Shown: piece by piece, positions 32,028 to 40,921 of the stretch | Position numbering within the stretch: the stretch's first letter is position 1 | Layout: every line of letters begins with the position of its first letter | Notes under the pieces: generated by a model | Told to the model about the DNA's origin: nothing | The model's input: only the letters and a program-made list of their open reading frames with translations | The model's database searches: none | Assembly: GCF_010550245.1 (NCBI RefSeq) | Contig: NZ_JAAGLU010000021.1 | Location: forward strand, 1 to 64,000 | Origin: Streptomyces sp. SID12501 | GTDB lineage: Bacteria; Actinomycetota; Actinomycetes; Streptomycetales; Streptomycetaceae | DNA length: 64,000 nt | Direction of reading: 5' to 3' | Made by a program: the position numbers and the translations under genes

Positions 32028-33622
32028 CGGGCGAAAGGTCGGTCACGGCCGTCGTCGTACGGCTGAAGCTGTCGCTGCTGCGCAACGGGCTGCGGCAGTC
32101 CGCGGGGCGACGGGCCGCGTACATCTTCTCCGTCGTCGCCGTGCTGTTGATCGCCGCGCTCCAGTTCCTCGGGCTGCTCGCCCTGCGCGGCAACGCGCAC
32201 GCCGCGTCCGTCACCGTCCTCCTTCTGGCGGTCATGGCGGTGGGCTGGGCCTTCATGCCGCTGTTCTTCCCCAGCGGGGACGAGACCCTCGACCCGACCC
32301 GGCTGGTGATGCTCCCGCTGCGCCCCCGGCCGCTGGTCCGGGCGTTGCTCGTGGCCTCGCTCGTCGGTATCGGGCCGCTGTTCACACTGTCCCTGCTCGT
32401 CGGGTCGGTGATCGCGTTGGCGCGCGGTGGGGCGGCGTTCGTCGTGTCGCTCGTCGCCGTTCCCCTCGCGCTGCTGGTGTGCGTGGCGCTCGCGCGGGCC
32501 GTCGCCGCCGCCAACGTCCGGCTGCTCAGCAGCCGCAAGGGGCGCGATCTCGCCGTACTCAGCGGTCTTGTCGTCGCGGTCGGGGCGCAGCTCGTCAACT
32601 TCGGTATGCAACAGCTCGGTTCGGCGGGGCTCGGCCAACTCGACCCGGCGGCGCATGTGTTGGCATGGGTGCCGCCGGCCTCCGCCCTCGGGGCGGTGGA
32701 TTCGGTGAGCGAGGGCTCGTACGGGGTCGCGGTCGCCCAACTCGCGCTCAGCGCGGCAGCGTTGGTGCTGCTGCTGGGAGCCTGGTCGCGGAACCTCACC
32801 CGGCTGATGACCTCTCCCGACGGGTCCACCCTCCAGGCCGCCGAGCCCTCCGGCAAGCGGGAGCGGGCGTCCGGCGGGCTCGCGCGGCTGCTGCCCGGCG
32901 GGCGTACCGGGACGGTCATGGAGCGGAGCCTGCGCTATGCGTGGCGGGACCCCAAGACGAAGGCCGCGTGGGTGACCTCGCTCGCGATCGGGCTGATCGT
33001 GCCGGTGTTCAACGCGTTGCAGGGCACCGGTTCGGTCTACTTCGCCTGCTTCGCGGCCGGGATGCTCGGCATCCAGATGTACAACCAGTTCGGCCAGGAC
33101 ACCTCCGCCTTCTGGATGGTGGCGACGACGATCTCGTCCACCCGGGACGCGTACGCCGAACTGCGCGGCCGTGCACTGGCGTTGCTGCTGATCAGCCTGC
33201 CGTACGCCACCCTCGTGGTCGTTCTCACCACCGCGCTGCTCGACGACTGGGCCGCCCTGCCGCAGGCACTCGGGCTGTCCCTCGCGCTGCTGGGGGCGAT
33301 GCTGGCGGCCGGGGCCTGGTCGTCGGCCCGGTTCCCGTACTCCATTCCGCAGGAGGGCTACAAGAACGTCGCCCCCGGGCAGTCCGGGCTCGCCACGGTC
33401 GCCATTCTGGGCGGCATGGTCGGGGCGGCTCTGCTGTGCGCCCCCGTCATCGCCCTCATGATCTGGCTGAGCGTCGATTCGGACGGCGACCGGTGGACCT
33501 GGCTGCTGCTGCCCGTCGGCGCGGGATACGGCGCCCTGCTGGTACTCCTCGGCCTACGGCTCTCCGCCCCGCGCACAGCACGGCGGCTGCCAGAGATCCT
33601 GGCGGCGGTCAGCAAGGGCTGA
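32024..33622 (+). CDS. ABC-2-type transporter permease (532 aa)
   Basis: The membrane partner of the ATPase encoded immediately upstream. It has about 12 hydrophobic helices in two halves (for example IFSVVAVLLIAALQFLGLLA near the N-terminus and ATVAILGGMVGAALLCAPVI near the C-terminus) linked by a hydrophilic loop near residue 290. GTG 32024 overlaps the ATPase stop. The double-length permease with one ATPase resembles Streptomyces exporters of uncertain substrate. Confidence 0.85.
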   Translation: MTGERSVTAVVVRLKLSLLRNGLRQSAGRRAAYIFSVVAVLLIAALQFLGLLALRGNAHAASVTVLLLAVMAVGWAFMPLFFPSGDETLDPTRLVMLPLRPRPLVRALLVASLVGIGPLFTLSLLVGSVIALARGGAAFVVSLVAVPLALLVCVALARAVAAANVRLLSSRKGRDLAVLSGLVVAVGAQLVNFGMQQLGSAGLGQLDPAAHVLAWVPPASALGAVDSVSEGSYGVAVAQLALSAAALVLLLGAWSRNLTRLMTSPDGSTLQAAEPSGKRERASGGLARLLPGGRTGTVMERSLRYAWRDPKTKAAWVTSLAIGLIVPVFNALQGTGSVYFACFAAGMLGIQMYNQFGQDTSAFWMVATTISSTRDAYAELRGRALALLLISLPYATLVVVLTTALLDDWAALPQALGLSLALLGAMLAAGAWSSARFPYSIPQEGYKNVAPGQSGLATVAILGGMVGAALLCAPVIALMIWLSVDSDGDRWTWLLLPVGAGYGALLVLLGLRLSAPRTARRLPEILAAVSKG

Positions 33623-33738
33623 ACCCGCCCGGGCCCGAGACTCGCGCACAAGCCGAACTTGCCTACGGCATAAGGGATTTGCGAGGCGAATCGAGGGGAT
33701 TGAGGGGGTGACGGAAGCGTTCAGGGGGGAGCCTGCGC

Positions 33739-34551
33739 ATGGCCAGATGGTTCGGCAGATCCAAGTCCAGGAGCTACGACAAGCCCGGGGCCGCGGCAGA
33801 GTCCGAGCATCTCGAACCTCTCGGCGTCTCCGACGACCTGCGGCTGGCGTACGGCCGCACCGGTGACCCGAAACTGCTGCGCGGCTCACTCCAGGCCGCC
33901 GAGCTGGCCGTGGAGGTCTACCCGGTCGGCGACATCCGCCACGCCGCCGCCCTCTCCTCGCTGTGCGTGCTGCACCGGCTGAGCTGGGAGCGCGACCGGT
34001 CCGCCCCCGACCTGATCAAGTCCGTCGACTACGGCCGCCAGGCCGTCGACAAGTCCCCGCCCGGCGACACGGAACTCCCCCGGCACATGGCCTCGTTGGC
34101 CACCGCCCTCCAGGAGGTCTACGACAGCACGGAGGACGAGGAGTCCATCGACGAGGCCATCGCCCTGTACCGCGGCTGCCTCGACCTCATGCCGGTGCGC
34201 GCTGCCGGGCAGAACGAGGAACGCCTCGGGCAGGAGTCCAACCTCGCCAACTCCCTGCTCCGCAAAGGACGCACCAACAACGACGGCGCCATCCTGAACG
34301 AAGCCGCCAGACACGCCCGCGCCGCACTGCGCGACACCCCGGACGACCATCCGATGCACGCGATCCGCCTCATCAACCTCGGCGGCACGCTCTTCGGGCT
34401 CGTGCAGACCGGCCATCACGAACACCTCGGCACTGCGGAGGACATGTACGCGCGCGGACTGCGGGAACTCCCCGCCGGCCACCCTGTGCGCGCCCGCGTG
34501 GAACAGGCGCTCGCCGTCATCCAGGGCCTGCGCAAGCAGTTCGGGATCTGA
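33739..34551 (+). CDS. TPR-like helical protein, first gene of the CHAT cassette
   Basis: A 270-residue soluble protein built of paired helices resembling tetratricopeptide repeats (SLQAAELAVEVYPVGDIRHA, HMASLATALQEVYDSTED, SIDEAIALYRGCLDLMP). A short basic N-terminus precedes them (MARWFGRSKSRSYDK). The ATG follows AGGGGGGAG. The CHAT protease gene starts 5 bp after its stop, so the two are certainly cotranscribed. TPR-type proteins commonly act as sensors, scaffolds or inhibitors for CHAT and STAND proteins; here that role is inferred. Confidence 0.8.
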   Translation: MARWFGRSKSRSYDKPGAAAESEHLEPLGVSDDLRLAYGRTGDPKLLRGSLQAAELAVEVYPVGDIRHAAALSSLCVLHRLSWERDRSAPDLIKSVDYGRQAVDKSPPGDTELPRHMASLATALQEVYDSTEDEESIDEAIALYRGCLDLMPVRAAGQNEERLGQESNLANSLLRKGRTNNDGAILNEAARHARAALRDTPDDHPMHAIRLINLGGTLFGLVQTGHHEHLGTAEDMYARGLRELPAGHPVRARVEQALAVIQGLRKQFGI

Positions 34552-34556
34552 CCCCG

Positions 34557-37500
34557 ATGCCGGCCCAGTCCGATCCGGCCGGTCGGACCGATGGTCCCGA
34601 TCAGTCCGTGGTCGAACTGACCCTGCACGTCGAGGACTTCGCCGGGCCCTACCGCTGGCGGTGGGTGCTGGTGGCGCCGGACGGCGGGGTCCTCGCCCGG
34701 CACGAGGTCCGCCTCGACCCGACCGGCCCGCAGTACGAGGCCTTCCTCGACCTGCCCGGATATCTGCGCCGGCACGCGGCCCCGGACGTACGGGCCGCGC
34801 GGGAGCGGGAGATCGTCCGGGACGTGGGCACGTGGATCGGCACGGAGGTCCTCGGGCCCGTCGCACCCGCGCTGCTCGCGGCGGCCCCGGCGGTGGTCCG
34901 GGTCGTCGTGCCGAGGGACGTGCCGGCCGCGCGGCGTCTGATGTTCGTACCCCTGGAGCTGGCGCATGCGGAGGGGCGGCCACTGGCCGTCCAGGACGTG
35001 ACGCTGGTGACGCAGTGGGGTGCGGGGCGCGAGGGTGAGGAGCGTGGAAGGGAGCGGCCCGTAAGGGTGTTGGCGCTGTTCAGTCTGCCCGAGGGCAGCC
35101 GTGCGCTGAACCTGCGGCGCGAACGGCTCGCACTGACCCGGCTGTTCACAGACGCGGCGCGCTCCGGGCTCGCTGTGGAGGTGCACACCCTGCAGTACGG
35201 GGTGACGCGCGAGCGGCTGCGTGCCGTACTGGCGCGGCCGGCCGGCTGGGACCTCGTCCACGTCTCCGGCCACGGCGCCCCCGGCGAACTCCTCCTGGAG
35301 ACCGACGCCGGGCGCCCCGACCGTATCCGGGCACCCGAACTCGTCGGCCTTCTCGGCACCGCCCGTGACGTCTGTCTGGTCACGCTGTCGGCCTGCTGGT
35401 CGGCCGCGGCCGGGACCTCGGCGGGCGACGAGGCTTCCACCGACCCAGAGGGGCCCGTGGTCGGGGCCGTCGCCGGGGACCTCGTCGAGCGGCTCGGGTG
35501 TGCGGTGCTGGCCATGCGGTACCCGGTGGAGGACGGGTTCGCGATCGCCCTCGCCGAGGGTCTGTACCGTCAACTGGTCATCGAGGGAAGGGTGTTGCCC
35601 CGGGCGCTGGCTGGGGTGGTGGCCGAGCTGTCGGAGTCGGGCTCCCCGGCGGAGGGGGTGCCAGCGTCAGCTCTCCGGGCGGCGACTCCCGCACTGTTCG
35701 GGGCGCGGGCGGTGAGGCTCACCCTGGGGGCGCCGATCGGTCAGGTGCCGGACGCGACGGGCGCCCCCGGCCAGGAGATGGCCGCCGAGCTCCCGCCCGT
35801 ACCGGAGTACTTCGTCGGCCGTGTGGCCCTCCTCGCGCGTGCCGGCGCAGCGCTGGCCCCCCGCAGCGGGTTCTGCGGAGTGCTGCTGCAAGGCATGCCC
35901 GGGGCCGGAAAGACCGCGTGCGCAGGGGAGTTGGCCGCGACGCACGCGCACGCCTTCGAACGGGTCGTCTGGTTCACGGCACCCCAGGAACAGGAGCAGC
36001 AGTATTCGGAGGGAGCGCTCGCCTCCTTCGCGCTGGCCCTGGAACAGGCGGTGCCGGGACTGCGCTGCCTGCATCTGCTGGACGCGGGCGGGGGGCCCGG
36101 ACAGCCGGCGGAGGAATTCGTCCGCACCGTCGTCTCGTGGCTGGGGCGGGAGCGGGCGCTGCTGGTCGTCGACGGCATCGACGCGCTGCTGACCCCCGAC
36201 AGGGCCTGGCGGGACCGGCGTTGGGAGGATCTGGTCGCCGCGATGTCCGGGCACTCCGGGGCGGGGCGCCTGATCCTGTGCGGGCGCGTCCGGCCGGCCG
36301 GGCTGGGGCCGCGCGTACGGACCGAACCGGTCGACCTGCTGACCCCCGACGAGGCACTGCTGCTCGCCCGCGAACTGCCCCACCTGGCACGCCTGATCGA
36401 CGGACGGCTCCCCGGTACGCCCCCTGCGGCTGCCCGGCGACTCGGCACCGGACTTCTCCAACTCGCGCAGGGCCACCCGAGGCTGCTGGAGCTGGCCGAC
36501 GCCCAGGCCGCCGATCCGGAGCGCCTGACCCGGCTGCCGGCCGCCGGAATCCGGGCATCGGCGGCCGATGGCACCGGCGACACCGCCGACGACGAGCACC
36601 TACGCGCACTCCGCGCCTGGTCCGCCGGAATCGCAGCCGAACTCACCCCCGTCGACCGCGACTTGTTCCACATCCTGTGCTGTCTGGAGGAGACGGACCG
36701 CACCCGTCCGGCCGTGGACCACAACTGGCCCGACCTGTGCATCCAACTCGGCCACGCGGACAGACCTGTTGAGACGGCGCTACGGACACTGGTCGGCCAT
36801 GGTCTGCTCACCACGCGGCCTGGACAGTCGTACGAGATCCAGGCCGCCGTCGCCGCCGAAGGGCGGGCGCGGGCCGGTGCGCGGGTCCGGGAGCTGGTCG
36901 ACACGCGGATGTCGGGGTACTGGCTGCACATTTTCGAGATGGCGTGGACCCGCGAGGGCACCGACGCGGAGGGCGCCCAGCTGGCTGGGCCGCTGCTCAC
37001 GCACGCCGCGCTGTCCGCCGCGCCCTATCTGATCCGGATGCGGCAGGAGTCGTCCGCCGCGACGCTGCTGGAAGCCGTGTTGCGCCGGGACGTCTCGGGT
37101 CCGACCAGGGCCCGTGTGCTGCCGCTGCTGCGCCGGATCGCGGTCCGCGCCGCGTCCGCGCCGGGCAGCGGAGTGGTGCCGCCGACAGAAGCGCTCGCGC
37201 GGGTGGTCGGCGAGACCGACCCGGTCCTCGCCGAACGGCAGGAACGCGCCGCCCTGGCCTCGGCGCTCGAACGCGGGGACCACTCCGCCGCCGCCACCGC
37301 GACCAGCGGCCTGGTCGACGTCTGCTTGCGCACCGGACGCCTGACCGAGGCACTCGCCCTCGCCGACCAGGGCGCCGACCACGCGCGACGGGCCGGCCTG
37401 GGCACCTGGACGACGCTCCTGTACGAGGTCCAGCGGCTGCACGTCCTGTCGCAGACCGACCGGGCCGGCGAGGCCCTCGCCGAGGCCGACTCCCTGCACC

Positions 37501-38837
37501 GGCGGATGCGAGACGTCCCCCGGGAACGCGGGCCCCGGGAGGGAGTCGACTGGTGGGAGGTCTGGGAGGAGCTGTGCGACACCGGGCAGCGCGCCGCGAT
37601 CGAGGCGGGCGAGTGGCAGCGGGCTCTGGAGTACGCCGACGACCTGTGCGGCTCCAAAAGAGCGCGCGGCGCGGCGGTCACCGACTTCGCGCAGGCCCGC
37701 CTGCCCGCGTACATGCCGTTGTTGCGCCTGGGCCGGACACAGGACGCGCTGCGGCTGCTCGAGGAGTGCCGGGAGGTCTTCGAGGGCTCCGGGGACTTCA
37801 TGTACCTGGGTGAGGTGTTCGGGGCGCTCGCCAATGTGGCGGACGTGCGCGGACACGGCGAGGTGGCGATCGCCCGGGAGCGGGACAGTCTGCGGTACGC
37901 GTACCGGGCGGGGTTTCCGGCGCTCGTCGCGGTCGGCCACGCCAACCTCGGTACCTATCTGCACAGCCACGCGCGGGACGCGGCGGGAGCGGTCGCCCAC
38001 CATCTCGCGGGGGCGCTGCTCGCCAGGCTCAGCGGGGGCGGCCGGACGATGAACGCGGCGGTGGCCCTGGTGGGCGACCTCCGGGAGTTCGGGGCAACCG
38101 CCGACGCTCAGCTTCCGTCGAACGTCGAGGAGTTGTGCGTGCGGGTGGGCGCGGTGCCCGGGGTCGCCCTGGACCTGCTGCTGGCCGGCCTGGACCCGGG
38201 GCTCACCCGCGCCCGGGAGACGCTCGCCACGCTGGTCCGGGAGGCCCGCGAGAGTGCGCGGGAGGAAGAAACGGGGGCGAACCGGCTCGGCGTCGTACAG
38301 CTGGCGGTGTGGGGCATGACCTGGGAGCCGGTGCTCTCGGCGCTGGTGGCCGCCGAGCGGCGCAACACGGCGGCGAAGGTGAAGCTGCGCCAGCACCTCG
38401 CCCGGCTCGTCTCGCTGGACCCGATGTTCGTCCCCCTGGCCGACGTACTGGGCCGGATCCAGGGCGGTGAGCGCGGACCGGGTGTGCTCGGCGGGCTGGG
38501 ACCTCTCGACGCCAGGGTGGCCCAGCGCGCGCTCGACGCGCTGGCCGGCCGGGCGACCGTACCCGTCGAACTGTGGACCGTGATGCATCTCGGCATCGCC
38601 TTCGGCAGCTTCGTCGCCGCCGCTCTCGGCCAGGACGGGACCGGCGAGGTGAGCCGCGAGAACCTGGACGGGTTCGCCTCGGACCCCGTCCTCGCGCAGA
38701 TGGCCTCGGTCCTGGAGCGGATCCTCGCCGGCGAACGCGGCCCCGGGCTCGCCGCCGGGCTTCGGCAGCCGACCCAGCGGGCGGCGATCGCCGCGGTGCT
38801 GCACTACCTCAACGACGTCGAATCGGCGGCCTGTTGA
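34557..38837 (+). CDS. CHAT protease fused to a STAND-type ATPase and long helical C-terminal region
   Basis: A 1426-residue multidomain protein. Residues about 20-395 form a CHAT (caspase/separase-like) peptidase with the dyad His239 (DLVHVSGHGAPGEL) and Cys280 (VTLSACWSAAAG). A P-loop ATPase of the NB-ARC/NACHT (STAND) class follows: Walker A GMPGAGKT at 446-453 and Walker B ALLVVDGID at about 534-542. Residues about 600-1426 are alpha-helical, partly TPR-like (VDVCLRTGRLTEALALADQG). This is the architecture of NLR-like immune or cell-death proteins, in which a ligand triggers oligomerisation and protease activation. ATG 34557 lies just after the upstream stop. Confidence 0.85.
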   Translation: MPAQSDPAGRTDGPDQSVVELTLHVEDFAGPYRWRWVLVAPDGGVLARHEVRLDPTGPQYEAFLDLPGYLRRHAAPDVRAAREREIVRDVGTWIGTEVLGPVAPALLAAAPAVVRVVVPRDVPAARRLMFVPLELAHAEGRPLAVQDVTLVTQWGAGREGEERGRERPVRVLALFSLPEGSRALNLRRERLALTRLFTDAARSGLAVEVHTLQYGVTRERLRAVLARPAGWDLVHVSGHGAPGELLLETDAGRPDRIRAPELVGLLGTARDVCLVTLSACWSAAAGTSAGDEASTDPEGPVVGAVAGDLVERLGCAVLAMRYPVEDGFAIALAEGLYRQLVIEGRVLPRALAGVVAELSESGSPAEGVPASALRAATPALFGARAVRLTLGAPIGQVPDATGAPGQEMAAELPPVPEYFVGRVALLARAGAALAPRSGFCGVLLQGMPGAGKTACAGELAATHAHAFERVVWFTAPQEQEQQYSEGALASFALALEQAVPGLRCLHLLDAGGGPGQPAEEFVRTVVSWLGRERALLVVDGIDALLTPDRAWRDRRWEDLVAAMSGHSGAGRLILCGRVRPAGLGPRVRTEPVDLLTPDEALLLARELPHLARLIDGRLPGTPPAAARRLGTGLLQLAQGHPRLLELADAQAADPERLTRLPAAGIRASAADGTGDTADDEHLRALRAWSAGIAAELTPVDRDLFHILCCLEETDRTRPAVDHNWPDLCIQLGHADRPVETALRTLVGHGLLTTRPGQSYEIQAAVAAEGRARAGARVRELVDTRMSGYWLHIFEMAWTREGTDAEGAQLAGPLLTHAALSAAPYLIRMRQESSAATLLEAVLRRDVSGPTRARVLPLLRRIAVRAASAPGSGVVPPTEALARVVGETDPVLAERQERAALASALERGDHSAAATATSGLVDVCLRTGRLTEALALADQGADHARRAGLGTWTTLLYEVQRLHVLSQTDRAGEALAEADSLHRRMRDVPRERGPREGVDWWEVWEELCDTGQRAAIEAGEWQRALEYADDLCGSKRARGAAVTDFAQARLPAYMPLLRLGRTQDALRLLEECREVFEGSGDFMYLGEVFGALANVADVRGHGEVAIARERDSLRYAYRAGFPALVAVGHANLGTYLHSHARDAAGAVAHHLAGALLARLSGGGRTMNAAVALVGDLREFGATADAQLPSNVEELCVRVGAVPGVALDLLLAGLDPGLTRARETLATLVREARESAREEETGANRLGVVQLAVWGMTWEPVLSALVAAERRNTAAKVKLRQHLARLVSLDPMFVPLADVLGRIQGGERGPGVLGGLGPLDARVAQRALDALAGRATVPVELWTVMHLGIAFGSFVAAALGQDGTGEVSRENLDGFASDPVLAQMASVLERILAGERGPGLAAGLRQPTQRAAIAAVLHYLNDVESAAC

Positions 38838-38874
38838 CCGATCGGTGGCGACCACCGGCTGGGATACTGCGGGC

Positions 38875-39039
38875 ATGGCGGACGCCCCGAAGATCAACGA
38901 AGTACGGCTCGGCGACAACGGCGTGCTGGAGTTCTACGACGGCACGGCGTGGGTCCTCTACCCGGACGTGCCCGACGACGACGGGCCGCCCCAGGCGCTG
39001 ACCAAGGACTCCCCCACGTCCGAAGACTGGCCGCGGTGA
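38875..39039 (+). CDS. Small acidic protein (54 aa), third gene of the CHAT cassette
   Basis: A tiny, acidic, soluble protein containing NEVRLGDNGVLEFYDGTAWV then LYPDVPDDDGPP. The F-Y-D-G-T-x-W element is reminiscent of short DUF2510-like beta modules. It lies 38 bp after the CHAT gene and overlaps the membrane-protein gene by 3 bp (GTGA context). It could be an adaptor, inhibitor or protease substrate; nothing in the sequence decides. GTG 38845 would give 64 residues. Confidence 0.65.
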   Translation: MADAPKINEVRLGDNGVLEFYDGTAWVLYPDVPDDDGPPQALTKDSPTSEDWPR

Positions 39040-39707
39040 ACACAGAACCGCCGCCCGTCCCGTCCGGGCCGGGTGTCGGCACGCCCTTCGACGCCCTCCC
39101 CTCCCCGCTCGACGCCGTGCCCGAACTGCGGGCCGCCGCACGGTGGATGATCGCCTCGTTCGGCGCGGTCGGGGTCGCGCTCGTCGGCGGTGGGCCGCTG
39201 GTGGCCGTCGGGAAGGTGCACGGGCTGGGCGAGGCGCTGATCGCAGGCGGTGCGCTGGCCGTCGCGCTCGCCGGGGTCTGCCTCGCCGTCTGGCAGGTCA
39301 GCCGGGTGCTCGTGCCGCCGATCACCACTGCGGCCACGCTCGGCACCCCGGCGGCACGCGGACTGCGCGAGCTGGTCGACGCCTCCCCCGCCGATTTCTT
39401 CGGCTCCGCCGCCACCGGCGTCGACGACCTGCTGCGTCACCGTGCCGTCGCCGTGAACATCCACCGCGCGCTCGCGGCCGAGACCGACCCGCACCGCCGC
39501 GAACAGTTGCGAGGGCATCTGGACCGGGCGAAGGCCAACATCGCCCGCACGGAACCTTTCGTACGCTGGCTGCTCGCCATGGCGCACGTCTGGCAGATCC
39601 GGGCGGCTTTCCACGAGGCCCGCCGCTGGTGCCTGCTCGCGGTGACCCTCGTGGCGGCCGGGGCGGTGGCCTTCCTGACGGTGACGGGAGGGGGCGGCAA
39701 GGGCTGA
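39036..39707 (+). CDS. Membrane protein (223 aa), fourth gene of the CHAT cassette
   Basis: An N-terminal Pro-rich stretch precedes two adjacent membrane helices (IASFGAVGVALVGGGPLVAV and LIAGGALAVALAGVCLAVWQ). A roughly 100-residue helical soluble region follows (HRREQLRGHLDRAKANIART) and then a third helix at the C-terminus (CLLAVTLVAAGAVAFLTV). This resembles the general layout of small membrane effectors in bacterial conflict systems, but I recognise no named family. It overlaps the 54-residue gene, so all four cassette genes form one transcription unit. It may be the protease target or effector. Confidence 0.7.
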   Translation: MNTEPPPVPSGPGVGTPFDALPSPLDAVPELRAAARWMIASFGAVGVALVGGGPLVAVGKVHGLGEALIAGGALAVALAGVCLAVWQVSRVLVPPITTAATLGTPAARGLRELVDASPADFFGSAATGVDDLLRHRAVAVNIHRALAAETDPHRREQLRGHLDRAKANIARTEPFVRWLLAMAHVWQIRAAFHEARRWCLLAVTLVAAGAVAFLTVTGGGGKG

Positions 39708-39731
39708 CACCGGACTGACACCGGTGCCCTG

Positions 39732-40613
39732 CTACTGGGTCAGTACGCCCTCCAGGAACGGTTCGATGGCCGCGCGCCAGGCCTCCGGCCGGTCGTAGTG
39801 CACGAGGTGGCCGGCGTCGGCCACCTCCGCGTACTCGCCCCTGGGCAGGACGCGGACCATCTCCTGCGCCTCCGCCCGGCCCAGTTCACCGTCCAGGCCG
39901 CGCACGACCAGGGTGGGGCACTGGACCTGCGTCAGCTCCTCCCAATGCGCGTCGAACACCCAGGTCTCGCGGGACTTGAGCATCTGCTCGGGCTCGAAGA
40001 CGGGGCGCCAGCCGTCGGGGGACTCCTGCATCACCTCGGCGTAGAACTCGCCGCGCGAGGGACTGGGCCGCTCCACCCAGGGGTCGTCCTCACCGAACCA
40101 CTTGCGTACGTCGGCGAGGGTGGCGAAGGGGGCGGGCCAGGCCTTGAACCAGTCCTCCCACTCCCGCTGGGAGGCCGCGCCCAGCGCCGACGCCCGCATG
40201 TCGCAGATGATCAGGCCGTGCACCAGGTCGGGGCGTTTCGCGGCGAGCTGCCAGGCGGTCAGGGCGCCCATGGCGTGGCCTATGAGGACGACCGGGCCGA
40301 GGCCGAGCTGTTCGATCGCCGCCTCGGCGTCCTCGACGTACGCCTCGCGGGTGTAGATGTCGCCGGGCGGACGGTCGCTCTGGCCGTGGCCCCGCTGGTC
40401 GAGTGCGACGGCCCGGTGCCGCTCGCCCAGCCAGCGGGCGGCGGACGCCCAGTGCGAGGCACGGCCCATGAGCCCGTGCAGTAACAGCACGCCGGGTGCC
40501 CGGTCGGGGTCTCCTGGCCGGGCCTGCTCCTCGCCGGTTTTGGGAGGGTCGGCGAACTCCCAGGCGGCAAGTCGTACGCCGCCTGCTCCGGTCACGTCGA
40601 TACGCCGCGCCAC
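39732..40613 (-). CDS. Alpha/beta hydrolase-fold protein lacking the nucleophile serine
   Basis: A 293-residue alpha/beta-hydrolase-fold protein: oxyanion strand VLLLHGLMGRASHW, ALDQRGHGQSDRP, the nucleophile elbow VVLIGHAMGALTAW, acid segment LVVRGLDGELG and histidine VADAGHLVHYDRPEAW. The elbow reads G-H-A-M-G where active enzymes have G-H-S-M-G; the codon is GCC. So the usual catalytic Ser is Ala while the His remains, indicating a non-hydrolytic or altered role. GTG 40613 (AGGA 4 bp upstream) is preferred to GTG 40667, which would add 18 residues. Confidence 0.8.
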   Translation of the reverse strand: MARRIDVTGAGGVRLAAWEFADPPKTGEEQARPGDPDRAPGVLLLHGLMGRASHWASAARWLGERHRAVALDQRGHGQSDRPPGDIYTREAYVEDAEAAIEQLGLGPVVLIGHAMGALTAWQLAAKRPDLVHGLIICDMRASALGAASQREWEDWFKAWPAPFATLADVRKWFGEDDPWVERPSPSRGEFYAEVMQESPDGWRPVFEPEQMLKSRETWVFDAHWEELTQVQCPTLVVRGLDGELGRAEAQEMVRVLPRGEYAEVADAGHLVHYDRPEAWRAAIEPFLEGVLTQ

Positions 40614-40849
40614 AGGTCCTGGCACCCCCCTAGCTATCGATGTTTCCTCTGCCGATCGCTGGATCACTGAGTCAATGGGACCAGATCACCGGATCGCTGG
40701 ACCACAGATTATCGAATGGCTATTCGAAAATGCGGTCTGCGGCCGCAACACCCCTCGTTCGAGTGACACCGCTCAAGGAATGATCCGCGTGGCCGAGGGG
40801 AGATCTTCTGCGGGAGGCGGACCGCTCGGGGAAAACGGTCCGTAGGGGA

Positions 40850-40921
40850 TGACCCTGGGAGCTCGGGGCTCCGGGTCAGCACAGGGGAGGACAGGCCCCG
40901 GCGCCACTTGGCGCCGGGGCC
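40850..40921. terminator. Two consecutive stem-loops; strong terminator, possible small-RNA end
   Basis: The first hairpin (40850-40878) pairs TGACCC with GGGTCA, with a GGAGC/GGCTCC inner stem. The second (40894-40921) is a perfect 13-bp stem, GGCCCCGGCGCCA with TGGCGCCGGGGCC, followed by CTCTTC. No gene ends here on the plus strand. On the minus strand dmdR1 ends 240 bp away. The pair could end a plus-strand small RNA arising after 40700, or a long dmdR1 3' UTR. The rest of 40614-41159 holds no gene. Confidence 0.55.

Noticed and set aside
36780..38918. Minus-strand 712-codon frame under the CHAT-STAND gene
   Set aside because: Antisense shadow; the plus-strand protein has clear catalytic and P-loop motifs and the antisense product has none.
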